Shown here piece by piece: positions 1 through 8,319 of a stretch of DNA of 50,310 nucleotides. The stretch lies in contig JAUNLF010000013.1 in NCBI GenBank assembly GCA_030532405.1, positions 1-50,310 of the forward strand, written 5' to 3'. How positions within the stretch are numbered: the stretch's first letter is position 1; every line of letters starts with the position of its first letter. This DNA is from Actinomycetaceae bacterium (GTDB lineage: Bacteria > Actinomycetota > Actinomycetes > Actinomycetales > Actinomycetaceae). The notes under the pieces are model-generated. The model saw nothing but the letters and a program-made list of their open reading frames with translations, was not told the DNA's origin and did not search any database. The position numbers were made by a program, and so were the translations under genes.

Positions 1-461
1 CGAACAGGATCCTCCACGATCGCGCCCCAAGCCTCAACCGGGTCCTTACCCGACTGGCGTTCATCGCGATACATATCAAGCAGCACACCGCGAATGTGCG
101 GGTAGCGGATACGCGTCGGCGAGTACTCATACCAGGAGAACGCGGCACCACGAGGGCATCCGCGCGGCTCATACTCGGGCATATCCGGGCCGGTCGACGG
201 GTAATCAACCGCCTGAGACTCCCACGTAATAATGCCGTCCTTCACGTAAATCTGCCACGAGCACGAGCCCGTACAGTTCACGCCGTGAGTCGAACGCACC
301 ACCTTGTCGTAAGACCAACGCTGACGGTAGAAAACGTCTGCGTCACGGCCTCCCTCCAAGAAGATCTGGCGAGCATCGCCAGACATTTCACCGCGGCGAA
401 GCTTCGAACCCAGCGAAAAAACGCCGGAAGTCGACTCGCGGTAACCTTTCGTAACAGTCAT
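1..461 (-). CDS. narG: Respiratory nitrate reductase alpha subunit, N-terminal part (cut by window edge)
   Basis: Reading leftward from ATG at 461 gives 153 codons with no stop before the edge. The product begins MTVTKGYRES and carries the NarG FS0 iron-sulfur ligand set: H59-x3-C63-x3-C67, then C102 in the context EPRGCPRGAAF. In the family this subunit holds the bis-MGD molybdenum site and reduces nitrate to nitrite on the cytoplasmic side of the membrane, together with NarH and NarI, which presumably lie beyond the left edge. A GGAGG ribosome binding site lies just before the ATG. The gene follows narK by 24 bases, so the two are probably co-transcribed. The catalytic remainder is not visible. 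Confidence 0.95.
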   Translation of the reverse strand, partial: MTVTKGYRESTSGVFSLGSKLRRGEMSGDARQIFLEGGRDADVFYRQRWSYDKVVRSTHGVNCTGSCSWQIYVKDGIITWESQAVDYPSTGPDMPEYEPRGCPRGAAFSWYEYSPTRIRYPHIRGVLLDMYRDERQSGKDPVEAWGAIVEDPV

Positions 462-485
462 GACTTAACCTCCACCTATGCAAGC

Positions 486-1817
486 TCAGCCAGGGAACGG
501 CGCATTCTTGCGCGCGTACAACATCCAACAAATAACAGAACAGATCACGCAGTAAACCGCGCAAGCAAAGAAGAACGTCGAAGCCGACATCATCGACAAG
601 CCCATACCAACCAAGAACGGGCCAAGCGCTGCGACCGCGGCCGTGAAGCCAATCGCGCCGCCCGCCTGCCTCTTCGGCATGATCATCGGCATCTGCTTAA
701 ACGTGCCCGCGTTACCAATACCGGCAAAGAAGAACATGATCAGCATCATCCAAAGGAATCCGTTGAAATCGCCCTTACCAGACGGGTTAATCAGGAAGAA
801 TCCGGATGCGGCGAGCGTGACTGCAAGACCAACTCCGGAGACGAACGTCCAGATACCGCCACCGAACTTGTCACACAGCGGACCCCACGCGACGCGAACC
901 AGGGAGCCGATTAGCGGGCCAAGGAACGCGTACGACGCGCCCTGCACCGCAAGCTGAAGCGGAGAATCAGCGCCGTAGTTGTTGTTAATCAACAGGCCGA
1001 ACTGTGCGGAAACACCAGAGAATACGCCGAACGTCATGACGTACAGGAGCGTCATGTACCAGGTGTTCTTGTTCGAGAAGATATCTAGCTGTTCGCGAAT
1101 ATTCGCCTTAACCGGAACGTCCTTCAGCATCGTAAATGCAAGGAGGGCGGCTAGGAACGCCCACGGGATAAAGAAGATCGCCGGGTTGTAAACCCAAATC
1201 GGGCTACCGGACGCATCCGACTGCGGGGCGAGCCACGTCATGCCGAACAGCGAGAAGCCCATCAAGACCGGGCCGACCATCTGAATGATCGACATGCCGA
1301 GGTTACCGATACCGGCCTGCACGTTAAGCGCGGTGCCGGCGAGGCGCTTCGGGAAGAAGTAGCCCGTCGACGGCATGTAGCCGGAGAACGAACCGCCACC
1401 AATACCGCACATGAACGACAGGACCAGCAACCACCAGTACGGGGTGGACACGTCCTGCACTGCGAAGAACCAGCCGAACATTGGAATGGTGAACAGGATC
1501 GAGGAGATACCCACGAGCTTGCGCGTACCAATAATTGGGGGCAAGAACGTGTAGATAAGTCGGATCAAGCCGCCAGACAGGCCCGGCATCGCTGCCAGCC
1601 AGTACAGCTGGGCTGCGGTCAGGTCAAAACCAATCTGATTCAGCTTCGGCGCCAGTGCCGAAACCAAGAACCACACACAAAACGCTAAGACCATTGAGTA
1701 AGTGGAGACAACCAGCGTTGTCCACGCGATCTTAGAACTCCATTGATTTGGATCTTCCGGATTCCAGTTTTTTAAGACCTTCCCGGAAGTATCTAATCGT
1801 TTATCTACTTCAGACAT
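486..1817 (-). CDS. narK: Nitrate/nitrite MFS transporter NarK
   Basis: 443-residue major facilitator with about twelve hydrophobic helices. Both nitrate-signature glycine-rich stretches are visible: GIGGGSFSGYMPSTGYFFP followed by QAGIGNLGMS in the first half, and FFAGIGNAGTFKQMPM with AGGAIGFTAAVAALG in the second. NarK proteins move nitrate in and nitrite out across the cytoplasmic membrane. An upstream ATG at 1835 is in frame, but ATG at 1817 is chosen because GAGGAGAG sits directly before it. It lies immediately upstream of narG, a common narK-narGHJI order, so it should supply substrate to that reductase. A perfect 6+6 dyad lies 45 bases upstream (1862-1877). Confidence 0.95.
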   Translation of the reverse strand: MSEVDKRLDTSGKVLKNWNPEDPNQWSSKIAWTTLVVSTYSMVLAFCVWFLVSALAPKLNQIGFDLTAAQLYWLAAMPGLSGGLIRLIYTFLPPIIGTRKLVGISSILFTIPMFGWFFAVQDVSTPYWWLLVLSFMCGIGGGSFSGYMPSTGYFFPKRLAGTALNVQAGIGNLGMSIIQMVGPVLMGFSLFGMTWLAPQSDASGSPIWVYNPAIFFIPWAFLAALLAFTMLKDVPVKANIREQLDIFSNKNTWYMTLLYVMTFGVFSGVSAQFGLLINNNYGADSPLQLAVQGASYAFLGPLIGSLVRVAWGPLCDKFGGGIWTFVSGVGLAVTLAASGFFLINPSGKGDFNGFLWMMLIMFFFAGIGNAGTFKQMPMIMPKRQAGGAIGFTAAVAALGPFLVGMGLSMMSASTFFFACAVYCVICSVICWMLYARKNAPFPG

Positions 1818-1861
1818 TTCTCTCCTCGCCGTCACTTATCGGCGTCGTTCAAATACAATTT

Positions 1862-1877
1862 GAAACTAGCAAGTTTC
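1862..1877. promoter_or_regulatory. Inverted repeat in the narK/mog divergent region
   Basis: GAAACT-AGCA-AGTTTC is a perfect 6+6 dyad in an AT-rich 239-base intergenic region between narK (leftward) and mog (rightward). It does not match the FNR-type TTGAT-N4-ATCAA pattern. It could be an operator for an unknown regulator or a short RNA hairpin in the narK leader. Its placement 45 bases from the narK start favours narK control. Confidence 0.4.
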
Positions 1878-2056
1878 TATTTGTTTTTGCGAAGTCGATA
1901 AATCCACAGCCCGAGTAACTTCAAAAACCGCATAAACACGGGCTTTTCTGTAAAAATACTTTATCAAAACGTGGCCTCGGTCACTTGCTGATTCGCGCAA
2001 TTAGTTAACAACGTTGGTATTAAAATGGAAAAATCCGTGATTAAGGAGTGGTCGAA

Positions 2057-2563
2057 ATGAAGGAACCGCAGCTTCCAAACATCAAGGCAGCAATCATTAC
2101 CGTAGATTCGCGCGTAGTGTCAGGCGTCAAGCCACCTTCGGGAGCTGATAAAGCGGCTGACATTTTACAAAAAGCAGGCATCCCCGTGGTCAGCAATGTG
2201 GTGATTGACGACTTGGCAGCCCCTCTGCGACGCGAGTTTGACCGTGCCCGCGAAGTGGGTGCACGCCTGATCGTGACAGTTGGTTCCACGGGCATTTCCG
2301 CGCGCAACATCGTTCCCGAAACCACCCTGGCTATCTGCGACGCCGAGCTACCTGGCATCGCGGAACAGATTCGCGCAGAAGGCCTAAAGAACACTCCGCA
2401 AGCCGTACTTTCGCGCGCCGTCGTAGGCGTTACCTCACGAACCTCAAAGGGAGCTGTGATCGTTAACTGCCCGAGCTCATCCGGCGGAGTCAAAGACGCC
2501 CTCGGCGTCCTCATGCCCCTGTTGCACTACATTTACGAGCAGATGGACCAAACCGAAGCGTAA
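2057..2563 (+). CDS. mog: MogA/MoaB-family molybdopterin biosynthesis protein
   Basis: 168-residue MoCF_biosynth-fold protein. Family members adenylylate molybdopterin before molybdate insertion (Mog) or are close relatives (MoaB). The glycine-rich nucleotide loop reads VTVGSTGISARNIVPETT (family form TGGTGxxxRDVTPE), and the C-terminal proline/serine loop reads NCPSSSGGVKDALGVLMP. A GTG at 2048 is in frame, but AAGGAG at 2043-2047 is correctly spaced for ATG 2057. It is transcribed away from narK-narG. Nitrate reductase needs a molybdenum cofactor, so the pairing is functionally sensible. Mog and MoaB cannot be separated by eye. Confidence 0.88.
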   Translation: MKEPQLPNIKAAIITVDSRVVSGVKPPSGADKAADILQKAGIPVVSNVVIDDLAAPLRREFDRAREVGARLIVTVGSTGISARNIVPETTLAICDAELPGIAEQIRAEGLKNTPQAVLSRAVVGVTSRTSKGAVIVNCPSSSGGVKDALGVLMPLLHYIYEQMDQTEA

Positions 2564-2958
2564 GCCGCGCCCTTGCACGCAAAAGCACGCTGGGCGGCCC
2601 GAACCCACTCGTCAAGGGGGCGTGCCGCCCGGCCGAGAGGCGCCCTCGGGAAATAAACAAGTTACCTGGGGAACCATTTCGAATAAATTTCATATATCAT
2701 TTTTATTTTTATTTAATATTACGGCCCGTCAGTAAAGTGATTATAAATACGGGCGTTTAGTCCCGATAATTTCAACCGAACGAGGACGAGCTGGGGGCGG
2801 TACGGGTGCGCCCGCGGACGGGCGGGCCCCGGATGGCTGCCCGCAAGAGCAAACGGCAACTAAAACCGCTGACCCCAGCGCGCCGCACGCCGCTAACAGC
2901 GCGGCGCCGGCAACGCGCGGGGTTTCGCGGCGCGGCGGGGATTTAGTAGACTTCCCTG
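2564..2958. other. Intergenic region, mog to MFS gene
   Basis: 395 bases with no convincing gene. The first 90 bases are GC-rich with an imperfect dyad near 2632-2650 (CCGAG...CTCGG) but no T-run. Bases 2690-2735 are a conspicuous AT stretch. The right half is very GC-rich up to the promoter of the next gene. A leftward open frame here overlaps the next gene and has no family resemblance, so it is not called. Confidence 0.6.
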
Positions 2959-2961
2959 GTG
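2947..2961 (+). promoter_or_regulatory. Leaderless -10 element before MFS gene
   Basis: TAGACT at 2947-2952 is followed by six bases and then GTG at 2959. There is no Shine-Dalgarno sequence. Transcription is expected to start at or next to the start codon. Confidence 0.65.
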
Positions 2962-4455
2962 TTGAATTCTTACCGCGACATACTCTCGATACCTGGGGCG
3001 TGGAAGTTTTCCCTGGCGGGCTCGATTGCCCGTTTCCCCATGTCGATTGTGGGGATCTCTCAGATCTTGATGGTCTCGACGCTGTACGAGTCATACACGC
3101 TTGCCGGCCAGATTAGTGCGACGAATATTGTGTCGTACGCGTTGTTCGCTCCGGTGCTTGCGCGGCTGGTTGACCGGTTCGGTCAGGCGCGGGTCATGTT
3201 CCCGTCGGTGACGATCTCGGTGCTGTCGTTGATCGGCGTTATTGTGTCGGCGCTGGTTCAGGCTCCCATCGCGTTCCTTTACGTATTTACCGCGATTTCC
3301 GGCGCATTTTCAGGGTCGCTGGGTTCGATGGTGAGGTCGCGTTGGACTCACATCGTGAAAACACCGGCGCAGCTTCACACGGCTTTCGCGATGGAATCAA
3401 CCATTGACGAGTTCGTCTACATGACCGGCCCCATCATCGCCACAGTTTTAACAACCGGCGTGCACCCGATGGCCGGCCTGGTCCTCACGATCGTGCTGGC
3501 AATGGGCGGCGGCTACTGGTTGTTGTCGCAACGCGCCACAGAGCCCCCGACGTCCGCGCCAACCGACCCGAAGCCGAAGGGCTCGGTGATGGCGAAGCCA
3601 GTGATGATCGCCCTCGCAACCGTATATATAGGAGCGGGAGCAATGTTTGGCGCGATCGACATTTCGGTGGTCGCGTTCACCGAGGCGCTCGGCGTGAAGT
3701 CCATTTCCGGCCTGCTACTGGGCATTTTCGCGGGCGGGTCGATGCTTGCCGGCCTGCTGTACGGGGCGCGCACGTGGCGGTTCCCCCTGTGGAAACTGTT
3801 CGTCGGGGGCGTCATGTTCCTCGCCCTTGGCGCAACCTTGACGAGTTTTTCAAAAACGATCATCGGCGTTGGCGTCATCCTGTTCATAACGGGATTCTCC
3901 GTGTCGCCCACCATGATCAACGTGAACGCGATGGTTCAACGAGCCGTACCACCCCTTCGCCTAACCGAGGGCCTCACGTGGATGTCGACCGCAATGAACG
4001 TCGGCGTGTCGCTCGGCTCCGCCCTCGCCGGCCAAATGGTTGACAAATCCGGCTTCAAAGGCGGCTTCCTAGTCGTGATCGTGTCCGCGTGGACGATGCT
4101 CGCCGTCACGTTAGTTTCCATCCCGTTCCTGCGCGAAACGTCCCGCAAACGCCGCGCACGCCTCCCCATGGAGCTACGCTCCCGCCGCCTCGGCCTCGGC
4201 CGCATCTGGAAACGTCGGCCCGAAAGTGAAAACACACAGTCGATGGCTTCCGACAGCATTTCCATCCACGAGGGCGATCCTGCAAGCCCATCTTTAGAAG
4301 ACCAACTGCCCGGCGTGCGCAAAGAAGACGTTGAGTCCGGACCCGACGCCGACATCGAAGGCACCACCGACCCTGCCGCCGACATCGGGGATGGCACCAC
4401 CGACACTGCCGCCGGGGATGGTACCAATCCCGGGGATGAGGACGAGAAGGCTTAA
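2959..4455 (+). CDS. MFS transporter with acidic C-terminal tail
   Basis: 498-residue major facilitator, probably a small-molecule exporter. Roughly twelve hydrophobic segments occupy residues 10-395. A central cytoplasmic linker is proline-rich (ATEPPTSAPTDPKPKG). The last 100 residues are hydrophilic: a basic stretch (RKRRARLPMELRSRRLG) and then a strongly acidic Asp/Gly/Thr tail, unusual for the family. The N-terminal half contains the MFS loop-2-like RLVDRFGQAR. The start is GTG at 2959, with a leaderless promoter. It ends 39 bases before the App1-like gene, which has its own -10 element. Substrate unknown. Confidence 0.8.
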   Translation: MLNSYRDILSIPGAWKFSLAGSIARFPMSIVGISQILMVSTLYESYTLAGQISATNIVSYALFAPVLARLVDRFGQARVMFPSVTISVLSLIGVIVSALVQAPIAFLYVFTAISGAFSGSLGSMVRSRWTHIVKTPAQLHTAFAMESTIDEFVYMTGPIIATVLTTGVHPMAGLVLTIVLAMGGGYWLLSQRATEPPTSAPTDPKPKGSVMAKPVMIALATVYIGAGAMFGAIDISVVAFTEALGVKSISGLLLGIFAGGSMLAGLLYGARTWRFPLWKLFVGGVMFLALGATLTSFSKTIIGVGVILFITGFSVSPTMINVNAMVQRAVPPLRLTEGLTWMSTAMNVGVSLGSALAGQMVDKSGFKGGFLVVIVSAWTMLAVTLVSIPFLRETSRKRRARLPMELRSRRLGLGRIWKRRPESENTQSMASDSISIHEGDPASPSLEDQLPGVRKEDVESGPDADIEGTTDPAADIGDGTTDTAAGDGTNPGDEDEKA

Positions 4456-4482
4456 CCGCTGTGCTCTAAGGCCGATTGCCCG

Positions 4483-4497
4483 TAGACTGGGGTTGTG
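4483..4497 (+). promoter_or_regulatory. Leaderless -10 element before App1-like gene
   Basis: TAGACT at 4483-4488, spacer GGGGTT, GTG at 4495. It has the same hexamer and spacing as the upstream MFS gene, and no separate ribosome binding site. Confidence 0.65.
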
Positions 4498-5733
4498 ATT
4501 CTGACTGCAGTTACCAAACTTGGCGACGTCGTAAGCAAGGGGATCGTTCAAGTTTTAGCCGATAGCGGGTGGCGGCCCGAGATGCTTGGCTATGGCGGAA
4601 TCGGAAACACAAAGAGGGTCCGGATTTTTGCTCGCGCCCTCATGGCACCCACTTATTTTGAAGAAAAATACGAGATTTGGGTACGCAGGCGCGGGTTGCC
4701 AACACTGGAAGAACTACAGCTCGGCGCAGCTGAACGCGTGCCCACCGGCATGGGTGACATGATCAAGGATGCGATCGGTGCCGACTCTGACGACGACACG
4801 GACACGACCGCGAAGTCGCGCGGAGAGCGCGGGTGGCGACAGTTCATTGACGCGCAAATCCCCTACCAGCCAGTCCTCGTGCGCCTAGGTGGCATCAAGA
4901 AGGTCGTTTACACGGACCGCGGCGGCTACATTGACATCACCATCGAAGGGCACAACCTCACCCCCGGCTGGCACACGGCAAGCATCCAAGCGTTGAAAGC
5001 CGACTCGGTTGCCCGCGGCGAAAAACGAGTACGCGCGTCACGCCCCGTCGCCGTTCCCGTACGAGTGGTCGCCGCGAAAGAGACGCACGGCCTGGTGTCC
5101 GACGTTGACGACACGGTGATGGTGTCCTGGCTGCCCCGCCCTCTTGTAGCAATGAAAAACGCGTTCTTTACCTACGTTTCCTCGCGGCAAGCGGTTCCGG
5201 GAATGGGCGGGTTCCTGTCCGCGATTGCAAGCAAATACTCGGTGGACGGCGTGACGAACACTTCGCGCGGCAACAACACGGTCGCAACCGTCTACCTGTC
5301 TACGGGCGCGTGGAATGTGGCGCCAAGTTTGCGGCGCTTCCTGTCACGCGGATCATTCCCCACGGGCACGCCATTCATGACGGACTGGGGGCCATCGCAA
5401 ACCGGCTGGTTCCGATCCGGCCAAGAACACAAGCGCACACAACTTCGTCACCTCGCGCGAGAGTTGCCGTGGGTGAAATGGATCCTGGTCGGCGATGACG
5501 GGCAACACGACCCGTCGATTTACTCCGAGTTCGCCGCAGAATACCCCGACCACGTTGCGGGCGTGTTTATTCGCACGCTCACCACCGCCGAGCAAGTGCT
5601 GAACCACGGTGCGCCCGACCCGCGGGAGGAACTCGGCCCGCTTCTTTCCAGAATCCCCAACACGATCCCCGTGATCATTGGCGAGGACGGCTTTGACCTG
5701 GCTCGAAAAGCGCGCGAGGCGCATATCTTATAA
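4495..5733 (+). CDS. App1-family (DUF2183) phosphatase
   Basis: 412-residue protein of the DUF2183/App1 family, HAD-like phosphatases named after yeast Mg-dependent phosphatidate phosphatase App1. Visible motifs in order are SDVDDTV (203-207 = DxDxT nucleophile motif), YLSTGAWNV (267-275, motif II Ser/Thr), HKRTQL (312-317, motif III Lys) and GDDGQHDP (333-340, motif IV acids). The N-terminal 190 residues include an extended beta-rich region and an Asp-rich linker (98-104). No signal peptide is seen, so it is probably cytoplasmic or membrane-associated. Bacterial substrates are not established; a role in phospholipid turnover is inference. The GTG start is leaderless. Confidence 0.85.
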   Translation: MILTAVTKLGDVVSKGIVQVLADSGWRPEMLGYGGIGNTKRVRIFARALMAPTYFEEKYEIWVRRRGLPTLEELQLGAAERVPTGMGDMIKDAIGADSDDDTDTTAKSRGERGWRQFIDAQIPYQPVLVRLGGIKKVVYTDRGGYIDITIEGHNLTPGWHTASIQALKADSVARGEKRVRASRPVAVPVRVVAAKETHGLVSDVDDTVMVSWLPRPLVAMKNAFFTYVSSRQAVPGMGGFLSAIASKYSVDGVTNTSRGNNTVATVYLSTGAWNVAPSLRRFLSRGSFPTGTPFMTDWGPSQTGWFRSGQEHKRTQLRHLARELPWVKWILVGDDGQHDPSIYSEFAAEYPDHVAGVFIRTLTTAEQVLNHGAPDPREELGPLLSRIPNTIPVIIGEDGFDLARKAREAHIL

Positions 5734-5778
5734 TCCGACCGGGCGGGCGCGTTTAGGTATCACGTTTCGGAACGAAAT

Positions 5779-5807
5779 CTGACAGAAACCGGGCGGTTGC
5801 GTAATGT
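5779..5807 (+). promoter_or_regulatory. Sigma-70-type promoter for trpB2
   Basis: CTGACA at 5779-5784, a 17-base spacer, and TAATGT at 5802-5807. This is the clearest -35/-10 pair in the left part of the window and predicts a leader of about 75 bases before trpB2. Confidence 0.65.
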
Positions 5808-5838
5808 ATAGGGGCGGGCAACCTGCCCGTATGTAATT

Positions 5839-5855
5839 CGCGACGAAGCGTCGCG
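5839..5855 (+). promoter_or_regulatory. Leader stem-loop before trpB2
   Basis: CGCGACG-AAG-CGTCGCG is a perfect 7-bp stem with a 3-base loop in the predicted trpB2 leader, 35 bases upstream of the ATG. No T-run follows and no Trp-rich leader peptide is apparent. It may modulate translation or mRNA stability. Confidence 0.4.
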
Positions 5856-5890
5856 GGAAGAAACTACCCAATCTCTTAAAGGGGACGAAA

Positions 5891-7225
5891 ATGGCAAACA
5901 CACCAGCGCCTACAGATGCGCTTGACTATGCAATTCCTTCGACTGTCCCCACGCATTGGTACAACTTAGCGGCAGATTTTCCGGAGCCCGTCGCTCCGCA
6001 TCTGAACCCGGAGACTCGTGAGCCGATGAAGCCCGAGGAACTGCACCCGCTATTCGCCAAAGCGTTGGTGGAACAAGAGTTTTCCACCGAGCGATGGATC
6101 GAGATCCCGCAGGCCGTTCGCGAGGTGTACGCCAGCTGGCGTCCGTCGCCACTGTTCCGCGCGCGTCGTCTAGAGCAGCGCCTGGGAACCAAGGCGAAGA
6201 TTTATTACAAGTATGAGGGCGTGTCTCCGGCTGGTTCGCACAAGCCGAACTCGGCTGTCGCGCAGGCTTACTTTAACGCTATCGAGGGTACGACGAAGCT
6301 GACGACCGAGACCGGTGCCGGCCAGTGGGGTGCTTCCCTGTCGATGGCCGCCGCGATGTTTGGTTTGGAGTGCGAGGTTTTCCAGGTGCGCTCCTCGTTT
6401 GATGCGAAGCCTTACCGTCGCATGCAGATGGAGGCGTACGGCGGCACGTGCCACTCTTCGCCCTCCACGATTACGAATGCGGGTCGCGAGATTCTGAAGA
6501 AGGATCCCGACACGACCGGGTCGCTGGGCATGGCGATTTCGGAAGCGATTGAGGTTGCGGTTACCTCCGAGAATGCGCACTACGCGCTGGGTTCGGTGCT
6601 CAACCACGTGATGCTGCATCAGACTGTTATTGGCCTGGAGGCGATCGAGCAGTTGAAGGAGGCCGGCGAAGAGCAGGCTGACGTCGTGTTCGGTTGCGCC
6701 GGTGGCGGTTCGAACCTGGCTGGCTTGGCGTTCCCGTTCATTGGTGAGAACCTGCGTGACGGTAAGACGACGCGCATTGTCGCATGTGAGCCGGCTGCAT
6801 GTCCGTCGATGACGGAGGGCGAATTCCGCTACGACTACGGTGATGTCGCGAAGATGACGCCGCTGCTGAAGATGTACACGCTGGGTAACGAGTTTGTTCC
6901 CCCGTCGATTCACGCTGGCGGCCTGCGCTTCCACGGTATGAGCCCGATGGTTTCGCACGCTAAGCACCTTGGCCTGTTGGACTCCGTTGCGGTTGGTGAG
7001 CACGACACGTTCTCCGCTGGCCTGGAGTTCGCTCGCGCGGAGGGCATCATCCCCGCACCCGAGTCGACCCACGCAGTTGCGGGCGCACTGAACTACGTTA
7101 AGAGCGGTCAGGCAAAGGACGGCGAAGTCATCGTCATCGGCCTGTCCGGCAACGGTGTTCTGGACCTTCCCGCCTACGAGAAGGAACTCGACCTGGAACG
7201 CCAGCAGAAACTAGGCAACAACTAG
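5891..7225 (+). CDS. trpB2: Tryptophan synthase beta chain-like protein, TrpB2 type
   Basis: 444-residue PLP enzyme of the long TrpB2 subfamily (TIGR01415-like), which condenses serine with indole. The Schiff-base lysine is K118 in SPAGSHKPNSA. The phosphate-binding loop is GCAGGGSNLAG. The extended N-terminus (WYNLAADF...LNPETREPM) distinguishes TrpB2 from canonical TrpB of about 400 residues. No trpA or other trp gene is in the window, and TrpB2 enzymes characteristically act without TrpA, so indole salvage or a related beta-replacement reaction is plausible. AAAGGGG is spaced correctly before ATG 5891. A strong terminator follows. Confidence 0.93.
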   Translation: MANTPAPTDALDYAIPSTVPTHWYNLAADFPEPVAPHLNPETREPMKPEELHPLFAKALVEQEFSTERWIEIPQAVREVYASWRPSPLFRARRLEQRLGTKAKIYYKYEGVSPAGSHKPNSAVAQAYFNAIEGTTKLTTETGAGQWGASLSMAAAMFGLECEVFQVRSSFDAKPYRRMQMEAYGGTCHSSPSTITNAGREILKKDPDTTGSLGMAISEAIEVAVTSENAHYALGSVLNHVMLHQTVIGLEAIEQLKEAGEEQADVVFGCAGGGSNLAGLAFPFIGENLRDGKTTRIVACEPAACPSMTEGEFRYDYGDVAKMTPLLKMYTLGNEFVPPSIHAGGLRFHGMSPMVSHAKHLGLLDSVAVGEHDTFSAGLEFARAEGIIPAPESTHAVAGALNYVKSGQAKDGEVIVIGLSGNGVLDLPAYEKELDLERQQKLGNN

Positions 7226-7245
7226 CACTTACGCGAAAGGCGTCA

Positions 7246-7278
7246 AAAGCGGGACTGTCAGCGGCAGTCCCGCTTTTT
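7246..7278 (+). terminator. Rho-independent terminator after trpB2
   Basis: AAAGCGGGACTG and CAGTCCCGCTTT form a perfect 12-bp stem around a 7-base loop, ending in five Ts. It lies 20 bases past the trpB2 stop. Confidence 0.92.
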
Positions 7279-7376
7279 GTGTCCCACGCGGGCCCGGGTT
7301 TCGCCGCAAGCAACGCGCGCGGGGTCGTGGCCCTCTTTTCGCGCGGTTAGCATGCTGCGGGTCGAAATGTTTGGAT

Positions 7377-8084
7377 TCACCTCCCGATTTCTATTACGGG
7401 GCACTTGGCAAGCACGTTGATCATGGCTTGCCGTTCAGCTTCGGTGACGGATAGGCCCCACTTGGATTTCACCCACACTTGGCGGGCGACGAACGCGCAG
7501 TGGTAGTCCTTGTTTTCGGGTAGCCACTGGTCTGCGGACAGGTGGCCCTTGTCTTGATTCGCGTCCCCTGAGACGGCAAGAAGGTTGCGATGATCGTTGG
7601 CGAACCTTTGCCGGGTTGGTCGATCCCACTGCCACGCCCCCGAATACCACGCGTTCGCGAGCGCTACCACGTGGTCGATTTGCACCACCGCGGACGTGTC
7701 GGCGCCGCGTTCAAACTGGATCACATGGGAGGTGTAGGGATCGCGCAACACACCCGACTGCACAACGCAGTTATGCGGGGCGTCTAAGAACTCGAGCGAA
7801 GCCATGTCGCGGGCCAGTACGTCATTTCGCGTGTCGCACCCGTTGAAGTCCTCATCAGCCCACGCCTCGCCGAACTCCGCACGATTGTAGTCGGGCGCGT
7901 CCACCCACCCGCGCACTTGCAACCCACTCAGGCGAGTTTTGACCTCCGAGGCAGGCACGTCCTCAATCCGCGAAAATCCCGTAAACAAGCGCGAAAGATT
8001 CGGCGATACCAACACCAGTAGTACCGCCGCGATCGTCGCAATAATCACCATGCCGATTAGGTCGCCGAGTCCGGGTTTACGCAT
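7377..8084 (-). CDS. Membrane-anchored/secreted HNH endonuclease (DUF1524-type)
   Basis: 235-residue protein with one N-terminal transmembrane or signal segment (residues 9-30, LIGMVIIATIAAVLLVLVSP) followed by an extracytoplasmic nuclease domain. The C-terminal half matches the GmrSD C-terminal/DUF1524 HNH fold: IDHVVALANAWYSGAW supplies the Asp-His pair, and NDHRNLLAVSGDANQDKGHL with the following WLP motif completes the metal-binding beta-beta-alpha site. Such secreted nucleases are common in corynebacteria and Actinomyces and probably degrade extracellular DNA. Three cysteines in the exported part could form disulfides. It converges with trpB2. ATG 8084 is preceded by GAGG at short spacing. 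Confidence 0.85.
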   Translation of the reverse strand: MRKPGLGDLIGMVIIATIAAVLLVLVSPNLSRLFTGFSRIEDVPASEVKTRLSGLQVRGWVDAPDYNRAEFGEAWADEDFNGCDTRNDVLARDMASLEFLDAPHNCVVQSGVLRDPYTSHVIQFERGADTSAVVQIDHVVALANAWYSGAWQWDRPTRQRFANDHRNLLAVSGDANQDKGHLSADQWLPENKDYHCAFVARQVWVKSKWGLSVTEAERQAMINVLAKCPVIEIGR

Positions 8085-8319
8085 ACCTCAACTGTGCCTC
8101 AAACCGCGGACACCACCTAAATCGGACCGAAATTCTGTGGACGAGGGCGGCTTCGACGCCCTGTGGACAAAGGGTGGGGCTGCGGGGCGGGGCTACGCGG
8201 CGGGGCTCATGCGGGGTCGGCGTTCATGCGGGCCGCGCGGATGCCACCCGCGAAACAATTCCGGCGCGTGACGGCCGCGAACGGACACCGGCAAGGGGGC
8301 CACCAGTCGCGCGGGCCGG

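Noticed and set aside
2741-3094. Leftward 117-codon frame between mog and the MFS gene
   Set aside because: Ser/Arg/Pro-rich composition, overlaps the MFS start and has no ribosome binding site.
6170-7072. 300-codon leftward frame inside trpB2
   Set aside because: Antisense shadow of a well-matched enzyme gene.
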